Source: Zerene cesonia
Taxonomy: Eukaryota; Arthropoda; Insecta; Lepidoptera; Pieridae
DNA length: 64,000 nt
Direction: 5' to 3'
Assembly: GCF_012273895.1 (NCBI RefSeq)
Contig: NC_052111.1
Span: 5,332,001-5,396,000, forward strand
The translations under genes and the position numbers were made by a program. The notes below the pieces were generated by a model. That model was not told where the DNA came from. It searched no databases and saw only the letters and a list, made by a program, of their open reading frames with translations. Of this stretch, positions 49,384 through 63,713 are shown one piece after another (the stretch's first letter is position 1; each line of letters opens with the position of its first letter).

Positions 49384-52005
49384 TCTATCTCTATTGTCCG
49401 TAACACAACTACAGGCGTCTAGACAATCACATTTGAACGAGTTTCTTTTCTTTAGGAAAAGCGAATAAGTCATTAAAAGTGCCGGCGAAGCGTAAGAATA
49501 AGGCGGAGTTGGGGAAAAGTGGTCGAATACTGCTGAGGCCCGGTCTTATCGAAAACTTGAAACTAGCATGATATCTCGACGAGCTTTTATTAAACTTTCT
49601 TTACTTACCAATTCGCATCGGATATTTTAAAATTCAACATCTACACAATTCGAGATAGTTTTAAATGTTGTCTTAGCGAAATGAAGCCATTACGTATTCA
49701 TAAAATTTCTCTGTGATTGTTAATTTTCAATCACGGAGCTTTTAGAATTGTAAATTTTATATTTTACTCATTAAAATGCAAGACTCATGATTATCTAAAA
49801 TTATAGCTGCCTCGTCTGGAAGATAGGTATTCCATTGGGTTATCACGATTTTAATATTGCTGAAAATAATTTTAAATAGAACATATAAATTCAGTAAGTG
49901 AAGTTTACTGTTCTCTGTGCAGTTTATAAATCTCCGTGAAGAATTTAAACGTGTTTGAAATTTCTTTTCTAGAAGTTTTCGTTCAGCGGGTTCAGAACTA
50001 CATTTGGATGAGAGCGGGCATGTAATGAGTCGTCTCGGTGTTTCGATTGACCGCCCCTTTCATTCTCCAGGCCGATTCAATTGCTTTTATACCTTTTACG
50101 CTCTCTTTTAGCCGTTTTTTAAGCAGCTTCGACAGCTTTGCGATCCGTTGAGTATAGGGTTAGGAGCGTTTGCGAAAATGTAACAGTTTATGTCAATTGT
50201 GAATTTAAATATCGATACGTTTCGTGTTTTTCTTCTGATGTGTAGGTATTATACATTTATATGATTTTTTATGGATAGGCATAATGGTGAAACTTTTAAA
50301 ATGGTTATTAGTTTATTCAAAACATTTGTTGCTAAAGATTCTTTGTCACGTAATTAAATCTATTATACTTTAAACAATAATATACACAAAAAATAAATGT
50401 GTTCAGCTTATGATTTAAAAATAATAAATTCTAAGAATTCAAAATAACTCAGCTTATTAGTTATCTGTTGTTGTGCTTACTCCCTGATAGGTATAACCGA
50501 ATGCATAACCAAGTTTTAGTATAGTTTATGGGAATGTAAATGTTATATTATTAACTGCAGTAAATTATTACGCATTAAAGGGCAAGGCTAATAACACCAA
50601 CTTATAACTTTCATTGAAAATTAATAGAGTTGTGCCATGACCCTTAAGAGCTCGATATCGATAAAATCATTAAATAAATTTGTGAATAATATATACTAAG
50701 CCTTATTACAATGGAACAAAGATCAGATAATTAAATTTTCGAATTATTTTTCGCGTTAAGTGAAGTATTTATTGAAACTAATATGATACTTTACGTGTTA
50801 AATTATATAATAAATTATACTATTTCATACAAACAAATACTATATTTTGTTATAAAAATTTAAATACTTATCTTTCTTTTCGATGAAGGTTAAGAATTAA
50901 GGATTTATGTATCAATTTCGCCACAAACAATATCTAGGATCTTAACAAGTTTATTGGCGTATTTAAACATGAGTGTATTTATTTATAAAAGATTTGTTGT
51001 GGTAGGACAGCACTAAATAGTTTTAGGGGTTTGAAGGTAGAGGGCTTTTCAGACGGGCTACTAATATAGCTTTCCTCACTGGAGGCGATGTCGCACGCCA
51101 CCGCAAAACTCATTAAAATTACACGTACACGAAGGGATGTTGTACCTACGTATGTAGGGATGAAACCAATGTTCACTAAATTTTTCTACTGTGAAATATT
51201 TCACGTTAGGACTTCGTTCCTGTGCCAATTATATGGAAGTGTAATTAATTGTACATTATGAATATTTAAATTTTTGTTATGTAATTCTTATTACTGGTAT
51301 ATTGTACCAGTTTTAGATGACGAGTTTGTTTGGACGCGCTAATCTTAGGAACTAATAGACCGATTCTAAAAATTCTTTCGCTTTTACTTAACAAGAAGTA
51401 ACTAATTTTACATATCATTAGTATAGGATATTACTGGCACAGATAATGTACTATCTACTGGCATATATATAGTTATTCCATACTAATAACTCTAATAATT
51501 AGAGAGTTTACTCACTTGAATGTTAACCTGTCGCGCAGTTTCAGACCTAGATCGCGTAATTTATGCGCTAACGCACCCCAAGTATTTATAATTGGCGGCC
51601 TAAATCTGTTGTGTATTCTATAACCGTCATAAATCTGGCCTTCGAAAGGAACAATTAACAGGGCTGCGACATTAGTGAAGCGTCAACCGGGACATAATTA
51701 ACATGTTCCTGCAGGACAGCCGCTACACAATAGGCGCGTGTTCAGAACGCTTGACCAATATATGCGTATCAGGACAATCGGCTGATAAATGGTTGTCCAT
51801 ACTCATTGACGTCAAAAGCAATGTGTCGTAATTGTTCAACATGTTTTATGATAGGTTATTTAGATTATTGCGTCATTGATTGATCGCAATTCGGTTGCAG
51901 TTTGTTGGCTATGTTATCGTTAATTAATCTATTTATAATGCTGTAATTTATTTGGATGAATTGTGTTTTCGATATCTATAATTTGTGGCGTTCAGTGCGG
52001 TTTTG
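49384..52005. other. Intergenic region
   Basis: No supported gene. 51330-51425 (AATAGACCGATTCTAAAAAT, TTAGTATAGGAT) is a decayed Helitron-like remnant. Confidence 0.5.
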
Positions 52006-52177
52006 TCTATACTCATATTATAACGAGGAAAGATTTGATTTTTTGTGTGTTTGTAATGGATAAACTTAAATACTGCTGGACCGTTTTTAAAAATTCTTTC
52101 ACCACTAGAAAGCTGCAACTTCGCTGAGTGACATAGGCTATATGTGTCCAACGGGCGAAGCCGGGGCGAACTGCTAG
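52006..52177 (+). mobile_element. Non-autonomous Helitron (family 4)
   Basis: Starts TCTATACTCATATTATAACG and ends GAAGCCGGGGCGAACTGCTAG followed by T. It is the reverse-oriented match to the copies at 22927 and 48097. Confidence 0.8.
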
Positions 52178-53024
52178 TTTTTTATTTATATATTGTCTCA
52201 TTACAGACAATATATTATTAATAGTATTGATTCATAATTGAAAAAAATCTTTGTCACAATATTTTTCCTTTCTACTTTTAAATTGTTATTTTACATGTCG
52301 TTGAAATTAATCTTTATTCAATATATTATACCACTCATAGCACTAAACTGAAATTCGAAAATAAATGGGTTATGTTTATTTTATATGGCGTTAGTCTGAA
52401 AATCAATTTGGAAATTCATTACATGTACAAAAGCAACGGAATCCAATGGTTATACGTTGAAACAGACGAATTATTTAGAAATCAATTCGGCAACAGGGAG
52501 CGTTGAAAATCGAATCGCTCCGACGATATTGCGAACGTAATAAACTGCTTCTTCCTAAGATTACTTCCACTTCAGCTGTAGTGGCAGCGGTCTCGGACAC
52601 CGTCGACATGTGCAAGCTTGGCTTATTGAAAGAAAACATCCATGTAGGTCGAGTTTTGATGAAATGTTTAAACGCTTTAGTTTAGAGAACGTAAACGTTG
52701 CTCACTGTTTTGTGTGTCTATTGTATTATACGAATAATTATGATTGGTAGATTATTTTACTTCTATAGCGCGAAGCGGTGCGGCAACCTCGCGCGCCGGT
52801 CGGGAACGAAAACCCCCCGCGAGGTACCGAGAGGGTTGTTAGTTGTTAACTGCCATCGTAATAGGCAACTGCGCAGATTCATGTTTTGTTAATCGTTTCA
52901 ATGTTTTCACAACCTGTTGTACTTTTGGTGTATTTTGTGATTGCAATAATAAATGTTCTTTGTCTAATTAATAAAGTGTGTTATTGGACTAAAACCTTCT
53001 GAGTCTAACAAACCAAACTATACT

Positions 53025-53080
53025 TCTAAAATAATCTACCAATCATAATTATTCTAAAATAATCTACCAATCATAATTAT
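53025..53080. repeat. Two exact tandem copies of a 28-bp unit
   Basis: Units 53025-53052 and 53053-53080 are identical (TCTAAAATAATCTACC..). A recent local duplication. Confidence 0.95.
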
Positions 53081-56000
53081 CTTCGTAACTACTAGTTATT
53101 TTTATAATGACGTATAAAAAATGTTGTAATTTCAAAATCCAGTTTATTTGAAAAGAAAAGTTCATTAGTATTTTTAATATATAAATTAGAATCCTGAATC
53201 TTTCGAGCGTTTGTTACATAACTTGACAGTGAATAACATACAAATTATTGATTTTCCTATATAATTATATGTACTGAATATACCCATACATTGTAATTAT
53301 CGTATCAATATTAATGGTTCCATTTAAATCACAATATATAACGTGTACTTGGCACATGCTGTAATCATTTATTCATCATGCATCTTGCAGGAATTGAGTC
53401 ATTAGTTATGAATTATCATCCTGTGTTTGTATTTAAAATTTAGAAGCTAACCAATAACACGGTATTACTGGACCTAATGCGGCCAGCACTCAGCGGATAG
53501 GATTTAATTCCATAATCGAGTTACGTCATACCGCTTAACCTCAACCGCTAAAATGCATTCATGGTTCACTCAAATCAGTATGAATATTTTAGTTTGAGAT
53601 AGACGCCTCAGTCGCGTCTGTATTCAATGAGGCACTTGCGGTTCAAACTGAAGTATTTCATATTGTGCAATCTCTTTCAGAACGCAGACAATGAGATACG
53701 CTAGAGAACGCATCACTCAACGTCACAGCTAGACGTGTATTTTTGCATTTTCACAATACTTAGGGAGAATAATTTCTATTGTCGGCAGCACACGCCATCG
53801 CGTCGGGCCGTGTCCGCGTTGTTTCTCCCATTTCGATACAAAGAGTCTCGTCCGATATTGAATGTCGTGACTTCCACGGAACGAATGGAACGTTTCTTAA
53901 AATGGAATCATTAATCAAATATCTGGGAATCGTAGCAGAAATAAAATATGGCAATTCGTAGTCCGCAGAAGCGTGCTGTCAGCTGCGATGATGTATTTGA
54001 ACGTTTTCATGGGAGGCGCTGAGCGCTTTGTCAACGTCCGACATTAGAGGTCATCGCTCATGGCTACAGAACAACCCCTACTAACGTGAATGATTCGAAT
54101 TAATTTTCCCATTCATGAATCCGACAAAAAATATTGCGACGTTGCGTAATGTTCATTCAAAGAATTTTATGCGTATTTCTTTATGATATGAATATTTTTA
54201 TTCATAGATCACATTCAACTATCCCCATCTATGAATAAACGATCACGATAAATTAAAAAAAGTTTACTCATACTTGGGAGTCAAAAAATCATTATGACAT
54301 AAATATAAGCTTAATAAATCGTGAATTCCCCGACAGAAACTACAAACGTGACCTAGATTTATAAATTGAAAAATAAAAGGAATTATAAATTGGGTCGTTA
54401 CCGACAATCGATTTGAGTTATATCGTAACCGCAAAGCTCCGAAAAGCATCGCTAACTGGCGGAGACGGAGAATGAGTGCCGGATCAAGAGGTCTGATGCT
54501 TTGAGCTTTCTTGTAACTAGCGTGAGCACGGATCGGTTAATGCTGGCAATCTTTAAAATGTTCTTGGAACTTGTGATAAGAACTGCTGTGCTTTGAGCGA
54601 ATTAGCATATCGTATATTCATTTTTCATTTGGAAATTTGGCGTAGATTCAGTAAAAATCTTAGTTAGTGTAAACCATGTGGATAGAAGGTTTTATTTTTT
54701 TAATAGCAATATTTATTAGTGGAGCGGTATACAATTTGTATGTGTTTTTCTGTGTCGGCAAAAAATTTGTTTCAGTATCATTAATACTTCGGTACGACGC
54801 CGCTATTTTCCTTACCATTCTGTTTCTATCTAAAATTATTTTAAAAATTTTAATTAGAAAGAAAGCAATGATAATTTGAAATAACAAATATCAAATTTCA
54901 GAAATAAACCCTAAACAAACATTTATCCACCCGTTTCTATTATTCACTGTACATAATTCATATTTATTAAAGTTAACTCACAATAACATCTACCTAGTTA
55001 TTACAATTCCGAAATTCTACACATCAGTTGGCATAGCACCTGGCGCTCGCAACTTTCCTTTTCAATAAATTCACATACAAACACGGCGCGTCTATTCTCC
55101 GAAAGTAAACACACATTATATTCAAATAATATCCAAGTATTAGTACGAGAATTATCACGTTATGTTGTTTATTTAACGGCTTGCGTACACGTATCAAATG
55201 TTAATTAAAACCAATGAACGCTGTTAGACAATGTAACGATTACATTGCAGAATGAATACAAACCACACGCTACAATAGAAAAGTTTATTACAGCACCCGC
55301 GGGTGAAGTCAGGTTTCTCGTTAAGAGGTAAATATTTGTACGGCGGCAACGTGTGTGCGAGTAAATAATGAAGCCTACGACGTAACGAGATGGATGTTTG
55401 CGGACTACCAACAAAAGTAATTAAGAGTTTAACAAGAGCTACAAAATAAGAAAAATTTGTCGCGAACTTTACCGACGCCGTGAGCGACGCAGAGCATAAC
55501 AGATTTTGTATTTTAATACCCACGTGGTAGTTGTACCCATTTTTTACATTTTTTTTTCAATAGTCAGCCACTGAAATATCAGTATGTCGTCTTTTCAATA
55601 TCGAATTAGATCAAATTAAGTTTTCGCTAAGTTCATATTTTATTCAAAGATGCAGTAAATTTTATTCACACCGTTCAGTTATTTAGATATCCCTTTCGAA
55701 TACTTCGAAGTTCTCACGAACGAATAAAATGCAAATTTTGAAATTCAATCTATTTAAAAAACACAATTCGCAAGAAACTAACGCAATAATTTATGAAGCA
55801 CTTTTACCATTTTTACTGCTTGAATATATATGCTATAAGAAGTGTTATTTACAAGGGGTATGAAAACTAGTGCTGAATATTTAAGTGTTAATAAAATAAC
55901 TTGTGGCCTAGTGACCGGAGTAATCCCATGACCCACACTTCGTCACTGTCCGGACCTTCGAGGTGAAACCCGGATTAACGGACATGTTCGAATTTAAGGC

Positions 56001-56329
56001 TACGGCAAAATGTGGTTCGAAAGCCTATACTCTCGATCCCGGGAAATTTACAATTTACTGATGGTCAGCTGTAACAATTTGTTCACCCCGGGCTCTATTC
56101 ATTTTATATATGTGAACTTAATCAACACCCTTCCTTATTGGGTACAAGGTTCGCGATGGTTCTCTATGTGCATACTTATTGCTATATACGTGGTGAGCCG
56201 CCCATGGTGTACTGACCAGACCTGTATATCATCAACGAGCTGTATATGACTAGTAGACCTAAGTCCAGATTTATGGAACGTTATTGGTATATAATTTTTT
56301 TAGAAATTTAAGACTTTTATGGATTTTAA
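53081..56329. other. Intergenic region
   Basis: No confident gene. A 67-codon hydrophobic ORF at 54676-54879 is discussed as a finding. 55900-55990 looks like another degraded repeat head (TTGTGGCCTAGTGACCGG). Confidence 0.5.
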
Positions 56330-56513
56330 TTCTCGGACATGCCGATTTCCTCACGATGATTTCCTTCATCGTTTTAAGCAGTGATGATGTTATGTATATA
56401 TTGAAAAAATATAAATTGAAAAATCAGTTTATTTCCTGCACGTTCGCCCGGTCTCCAACCCCGACTTATTGCTTTTGAAGTCCGAGGTTATCACCACTGA
56501 GCCACCACTGCTC
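56330..56513 (-). mobile_element. tRNA-headed SINE, 3'-truncated
   Basis: The reverse strand reads GCAGTGGTGGCTCAGTGGTG, GACTTCAAAAGCAATAAGTC, GGAGACCGGGCGAACGTGCA and then the AAAACGATGAAGGAAATCAT block, stopping before the RTE-like tail. Same family as 34102 and 46206. Confidence 0.8.
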
Positions 56514-59104
56514 TAAATATATTTATACATTAAATAATGTAGCAAGTATATCGTGTTTTACCATAAAATTAAATACATGAAAATGCATAATATAGCATTT
56601 TCTTGTGTTTGATTCTTTTATAAAAAAAAAAACAGGATACGGTCGTTCCTGGGCCTACCCGGTAACATTCCTGATTCCACAATTCAATCAAATGACTATA
56701 TATTCCTCTAAAAAAAGAATACAGTGTAATCGAGAACCTTCTTCGTTTAGATATATATATATTTTTATCTATATTAATTGACATAGCTATGAAATTATAG
56801 CTTTTCATATTCATATGCTATTTCATATATATAATTTTTTACAATAAGTGATGAGCGCATATATTTTAATTATTTCTATTTAATGTGAAGAAATTTATAA
56901 CAAAAATGCTCTATACGTACAAGAAATTTCTGCAAGAATTGTTATAGAATAAATAAATTAGATATAATATAAAGGAAGACAAATTCAATATCTTTTATTG
57001 ATATCATTCTAGCATTTCATTTATCACAAATCGGAACGTGAAATCTAATTTCACATGTTTCTAAACATGCTTTTAAATAAAGCATTATTGAATATGTGTC
57101 AGCTAAGGCTGCTATATCGAATCGGCCAGGAGCGAGCCGCGACATTGACTGAGCATCGCAGGATTACTGTATCGGTTGGCCACTATGCTATACCACATAG
57201 AGATTAAACTGAAATTGAATGTATAGTATAGTATTCTACTTCTTGGTAATTTATACTAGTAGGGAGGTAGTAAGAGTTAAATTTTGTGAATTTGTGAGTT
57301 TGTTGTAGGGAGAACTTATGTTATATACAAAACGGATGTTTATTATTTTTTTAAGGTATCATATATTTTTGAATTAAACAAATAAAGATTTGAAATGTAT
57401 CAAATAATTATACAAACAGTCGAAACTTGTTAAATTTACCAGCTGAATCCAATCTAAATCCAGACGCCCGGCATTCAAATCAAAACGAAATAGACCAATA
57501 AAACGAAAGTAACTAAGCGAAATGTAGTTAAAGTTCACCCTTAATCCATTTAAAAAGTTCATATCATGCACCTGGACACAAGGAGAAGAAAAGTAGCGGA
57601 ATTAGGGAAGAGAGTGAAATAATTCGAGTCATAAATTCCATTTTTATAACCGCCGCGTAGAGAGTGCGGTCGGCGGTCCTCAGACATCGACATAATTTAA
57701 CTTTTTCTTATTATCTTTAATGCTGACGTCGTTAAACGGTTCACCCACATATTGCTGAGCGAGCGCTTTTGTAATGGCCACGTAATAACAATTCATAGAA
57801 ACTCAACGAAACTGTGAAATTGCCTAAAAAGTTTTATATAAGACGTCGTGTTTTTACGTCGCGATAAGGATAAGGGTAGGATAAAATTTTCCTTTTCAAG
57901 AATGGTGATAAATGAACTTGTATGTCATATTATTTCTGAATACTGTTGTGATGTGTTGTCCGTGAGCGTTTAAAATTCTAGATGAATAACTATAGAGAAG
58001 AATACAGTCAAATTAATTACATTGTTGGTAGATATAGACATAAAAATATATCGATTATAGATATATAATTATGTATGTGTAGTCTTCCTGATGTCGACAA
58101 GCTTTACTTAGGTTGAGACCTGAATTACTATCTGCGAATCTTACCTACATAAAATGATTCTTCACATAATGTAATGCATGTTAACACAAATGGATATACG
58201 GTGTATAAAATCGATAGAAATAAGAAGCAAATGAAGCAACTAGACGCACCACTTATATCTGGAATTCAGTAACATCGAACACCGTTTTGCTCTCAAATAC
58301 ATCGTATCGTGCCAGTAGCGGCTATGAGGTGAAACTCTCGAGTCAAAGTTCCCTCCGGCAAATCCATAAGACTGTTTTGCCACATGATCGCTTCCACGAT
58401 TTGCCAACGAAATAAAGTCGTTGCGAAACAACTTCCAACCGCAACTAGGTTGATAAAAGAAGCCACGTACTTGTACAAAAACTTCGCTAGTGAATATGAA
58501 ACAGTCAAAGTGGAACTTTAAGTGTCTACGTGATATTAAATATTTCTATGAATTCGCGAGTAACAAGTGTAATGAACGAAGTTTTTAAGTTGCTGTTTTT
58601 ACTATCTGCAAACTTTGTGGCAACATGGAAATGTTAAAATTAAAGCTGGTTAACACAATGATCATAAATGTTTATGATTTTATTGAATATTTTTATTGTT
58701 CAATGTTTATTGATGTGTTTTATTGCATATAATTTTTAATAACTTTTTAACATACATACTTTATATTAAAGTTATTATGTACATACAATATGTAATAATA
58801 TTGTAGTAGGTTACTAACTAAATTTGTACAAAAATCGTCTACAGACATAATAATATATGATTTGCATTATATATATTTAGACCAGCTGATTTGAAATTAC
58901 TATGATTTCCTTTTTCCTTCATATTTACAGGGAAAATATTAATTAAGTAGCAGAAAATGCTAATACAAATGTTTCGAATGAGAGTAAAATGTAAGACCCT
59001 TCAGCCTAAAACAGCTTCCTTACAATGCATGGCATTTTAATAAAAAGAAGCATTGACATAAATAAGGTTATAGAGTTATTAATAACTGTGTGTCTGTGTT
59101 TTTT

Positions 59105-59395
59105 TACGCCGTAGCGCAACTCAGCTGCTGGGGGAATGCGATCAGCATCGCTCATGACCATTCGCAGAGGTAGTGCTTTTGCGAATATTTTGCCTGTTAA
59201 GGAAAAGGTGGACGACGGCATTTTTCTCGTCTTCAATCCTTTCCATCCATCCCTCCAGTCCCATCCATCGATTACGAAGGGTGAGGAAAAGAAAACGTGC
59301 CTCCGGCTCTCCCAGTCAACGTACAAAACATAGTAGCATTCGCATGCTACTATTTCACGCCGGTATTCTGTGGTACCTTCCCTGGCGTGTATAGT
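59105..59395 (+). repeat. TTTTTTATGTCA-family repeat, divergent copy
   Basis: Head TTTTTTACGCCGTAGCGCAAC, middle TTCGCAGAGGTAGTGCTTTTG and tail CTACTATTTCACGCCGG. It contains the inverted ATAGTAGCAT .. ATGCTACTAT pair. The 133-codon minus-strand frame (59006-59407) is a by-product. Confidence 0.65.
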
Positions 59396-59857
59396 CATTG
59401 AAACCAAATTGGTGACCTAATTTACGATTTTTTACATTAAATAGCCTAAAATCATAAACCTACATAAATACTTGCGAATTTATTATATCAGCAGTAATAA
59501 AATTAAGACAGACCATTCAATAAATTAAAGCAAAATGTAATTATAATTAAAACAAATTACTTACTTAAATCTAAATTAGCAATTAGCCTAGGACTTTGGA
59601 GTATGATTATTTAAATCTTATAATATAATTTAAGGTCGGGAACGGCGCCAATAGAGCTGTTATTTTTGCGTTTTCTAAAAAGTATTTTCACGTTAATGCG
59701 CTAAAGTGAGTGACGAGCTACAATGATGGATGGAAGTTGAAAAGCTTCCTAACGTTAATAGCTATCTTGTAAGCGTTCACTGTGACCAAATGAATAATAT
59801 TATGACACAGCTAAAGTTAGAAAAAGCGCTTAATATGCAATAGTTGTAAAAAATTAA

Positions 59858-59873
59858 CCCCCCCCCCCCCCCC
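59858..59873. repeat. Homopolymer C tract, 16 bp
   Basis: Sixteen uninterrupted C in AT-rich surroundings. The length is probably imprecise in the assembly. Confidence 0.95.
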
Positions 59874-62640
59874 TCCTTAGAAGTTTATTGTATTTAATTT
59901 GACATTGGCAATGTATTGTTACAAGTGAAAAGTTAGGAACGCTTTCTGTGTTAAATAATTATATATTATATCACATATATAATATTTAATTATTATTTTA
60001 TATGTGTGTGATATTGATGTAACGTTGATGTTTTATATATTTATTTTAATAACGACTTAGTTCAATTGTTTCATCATGCTAATTTGTTTCGGTAAACCTA
60101 CATTATTTAGATTATGTTAAACGTTATATTTTGATTTTTTTGTGAATAGAAGTAATGATTTTATGCTTAAAAGTGCTTCTTTAATTATAATAATGTGATA
60201 ATGAGGACTACAACTACGCTATAACATAATATAATAATCGCGCTCCTAAATCAAAAAATCAATTACTGTCTGTTTTAAGTTGTTTTAAGAGACTTTTAAG
60301 TGATATTTCATATTACGTATATTTAGTATTGTCATATCTTTCAAACGTAACTCAATGTACAGGTTTACCACAATAATTATGATAAATACATTTTGGCTTT
60401 AAATTCTTATTGAAAAAATTTGCAACGAAAAAAACGTACATGAAAATTTAACACCAGCTTTTACCCGAGATAAATTTTTTATGGTTTGCAAAATATTCAG
60501 AAATATCTATTTTGCTACTTTCGACAACAATTATAGATTTTATAAATATTGATCGCACTCTTTTCCTCTCATGTCTTCTAAGTTTAAAGTTTAAACTGCA
60601 TCAAGATCTTGTTTTTGACGCCAGTTGAGGGAGCCTTTTAGTTACTCCTTGCTGAACTAGTGTTAATTCCGAAGTTTCTCTGGCTATGACTAGTTAGTAA
60701 ACAGTGAAATTGACAGTTTAGTACGCTTCTTGGTTAGTTAAGCGCCCGTGGTCAAATCAGTTAAGGAGTTTCGTGTCTTAATTGTACATAACGCTACTAC
60801 AACGACCTTAAGACCTTCGGCGTACGTAAATTTAAAATTCGAGTTTTTATAACAATTTTATGATTTAGAAATTAAACACTTTTCAACGGATTTTAAACGC
60901 GATCTATTCATCTATATATATGAATTAATTTCTAAATGTATAATACTCGCGTAAAATCAAACACAAGAAAATACTAAATTTATGATTTAATTGATAGTTA
61001 TAAATAAAAATACATTTAAGATTTTTTAAGCTTCTTTTAAAATGTTTTTTAAAATGTCTTAGTAAACAATGCTTTGCTCTTTAGTTTATCATCTTTTTTC
61101 AAAGCATGTACGCATGCAATTCATTTTTTCAGATGTGTACTTCGCAGCTATGACAATACTAAATACACGAATATATATCCATAAAGAAAATAATACGAAA
61201 GGGACGTGTCCCTTAAGCGACCGACTTATGTTACAAATTATAATTACAATTGTACCCATGTTAAAAATTAGTCATACGATACACAGTTGCACAAGATTGG
61301 AGAACACATGTATGATTTACAATAGAATTTCGCTCTCGTTATCAGTGTGGTAGGGGCGGTTGATTTATACAACCCAATTTCTGCTATCGCGATTCCCGAA
61401 TTCGCCTATCTCTAGAACAGCCAACGAAAACAGAAAATAATCGCCCACACTTATCTTTACGCGTAAATTCAAAACAAAGGGGATTGTTTGATAAAAACTC
61501 CACGTGAAATACGCCCGTGGCATTATCCAACGTCATAAACAAATAACAAATAAATTAAGACACTAATGGCTTTTTAAAACGTTGAAGTTGAGTTATTACG
61601 AATTGATTAAAATTTCTGCCAGAAATCTGTCTCCTTCATTATTGTTTTTGCTACATTGAAATTTGGGGACATTTAGACATTTTAACAATTGTTAATAACT
61701 GGAAATTATTACTCAATTTATTCTTAGAGCTTTAGATGTACATTCTCGTATTTATGGATTACATAATTAATGTAACATTAAAAAATCGCAATGCCAAGAG
61801 TCCGATGCTTGTTTTGGGAGCGACAATAAACAATCAATAATACATGCATTCAAACGTGATACAGTCGTAAAACATCTATTTGTCTCTGCACAATGAACCC
61901 TTATGATATATGGGTAGCTCTATCGGGACGTGAGAAAAATTGCGTTAACCAAACCGCTTCGGGCAGATAGCGAAATTAATGCGTAATGTTATCAATACGT
62001 GCTCGGGGCTGGGACGGCCATACTCATCAATCAGAGAACCACTGAACTCGTTACCGAATCCCAAACAAACGGCAATGAGACCCGCCCGTTCAATATGTTC
62101 ACGCAACTTTTTAGATCATTCACTCTCGCTTCAAAGGGTTCATCGGATCTTACGGAACTATTTCACTCAATTCGACTTTTTTCATAAAAGATCATTGCAA
62201 GTGACGAAGTTTTATGACTTCTGAACGTTGTTTTGATATTCGAAGAGTTGTGGTCCGTTCTAGCTTCGCCCCTGGTACATAATACCTATATACCTAAGCA
62301 CTTGGCTTCACGTGCTTATCAGCGGTGAAATAAATTATTGATTTCGGTCCTGTAGTTATTGAGGTGAGCGCATTCGAACCAAGAAACAAACATGGTCTTT
62401 AGCAATATATAATTATTACTATAGAAAACACGCCTTTGATTGATAGGTTAAAAAAATAGGGGAAAAAAATATTATTTTATTAAATTGAGTCATATGAGTC
62501 GGTTCAATAAACTGTCTCAGTCGAAACACTAATGAAAGGAATATTGTTTTATGTTTATAGCTTTCTGTAATATTTGGAAATGATGAATATGTTACATTGT
62601 TTGATGAAAATATTTCTGAATTCCTTCCTTTATTGATTAA
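59874..62640. other. Intergenic region
   Basis: No supported gene. A decayed family 4 Helitron-like stretch around 62260-62360 (CTAGCTTCGCCCCTGGTACA). Confidence 0.5.
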
Positions 62641-62793
62641 CTAGTTACGCCCCGCGGTTTCACCCGCGTAAGTCCTTATCCCGTAGGAATATCGGGATAA
62701 AAATTAGCTTTTATGTTATTCCAGTTTTTGCGTGAAAGAGCAACAAACGCACACACATCCTTACAAACTTTCACATTTATAATATTAATAGGA
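62641..62793 (-). mobile_element. Non-autonomous Helitron (family 3), internal deletion
   Basis: On the minus strand it starts TCCTATTAATATTATAAATG and ends GTGAAACCGCGGGGCGTAA then CTAG. Compared with 63518 it lacks the segment with CTACCAAATTTCATTGC. Confidence 0.82.
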
Positions 62794-63517
62794 TAAAATC
62801 TATTCTCTATAGGCCTTATAGCATCAATATAAGATTTACGACAAACATAATGTCAAACATGTGATCGGACCCTTACAACAAAAAACAACAGTGTGGAACG
62901 ATTTATTTGTGAATCAATCGATAAATTGTAAATAAAAGGGTGGGGCCGATATTTTTGACGACGTATTATTCAATTTAAATTCAAACAATAATTTCAATAA
63001 TTACAATATATCGTATTCAAAGGAAAAATTTACTACGACTAAAGCGCTCACAGTTATGCCATAATATATATTTAGGGAAGCTTCCACTAAATAATAAAGT
63101 GACGTTCATTTACAAATTCATAAAGATCGCTCGCAAAATTCAAGACGTGCTAGCGCTTTCATAAAGCTGAGTTAACATCGCGTTTAATTTTAAACGAAGA
63201 TAATGTGATTAGTAAAAGAGAAGTTAATAGAAATTTGAAAGAGGAAGTTAATCAGAGGATGCAACAGACGGCAGGCGACATCAAATTAAACTGGGCCAAG
63301 CTGTGCCGGGGACTGCCTTGCGATCTTCGATCGTTTTAAATTGGGTAAACAGCGCCTTGTTACCTTATTAACTAACGAATTTTATAAAATGATAAGCTTA
63401 TTACTTAGTAGGATAGGTCTTGAATACTATAATATGATGTTATAAAGTAGTAGACTCAAACGACACCAATTACCGGATTACTCGACCTTTTTGTTAACTT
63501 GTCCCGCATATTAGATA

Positions 63518-63713
63518 CTAGCTGCGCCACGCGGTTTCACCCGCGTAAGTCCGTATCCCGTAGGAATATCGGGATAAAAAGTAGTCTTTATGTTATTCCA
63601 GTTGTCCAGCTATCTAGGTACCAAATTTCATTGCAATCGGTTCAGTAGTTTTTGCGTGAAAGAGTAACAAACACACATTCTTACAAACTTTCGCATTTAT
63701 AATATTAGTAGGA
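63518..63713 (-). mobile_element. Non-autonomous Helitron (family 3), full length 196 bp
   Basis: On the minus strand it starts TCCTACTAATATTATAAATG and ends CGTGGCGCAGCTAG followed by T. The best-preserved copy in the window, with GGAATATCGGGATAAAAAGT inside (plus-strand reading). Confidence 0.87.

Noticed and set aside
59006..59407. 133-codon minus-strand frame
   Set aside because: It lies across an interspersed repeat whose other copies do not keep the frame open.
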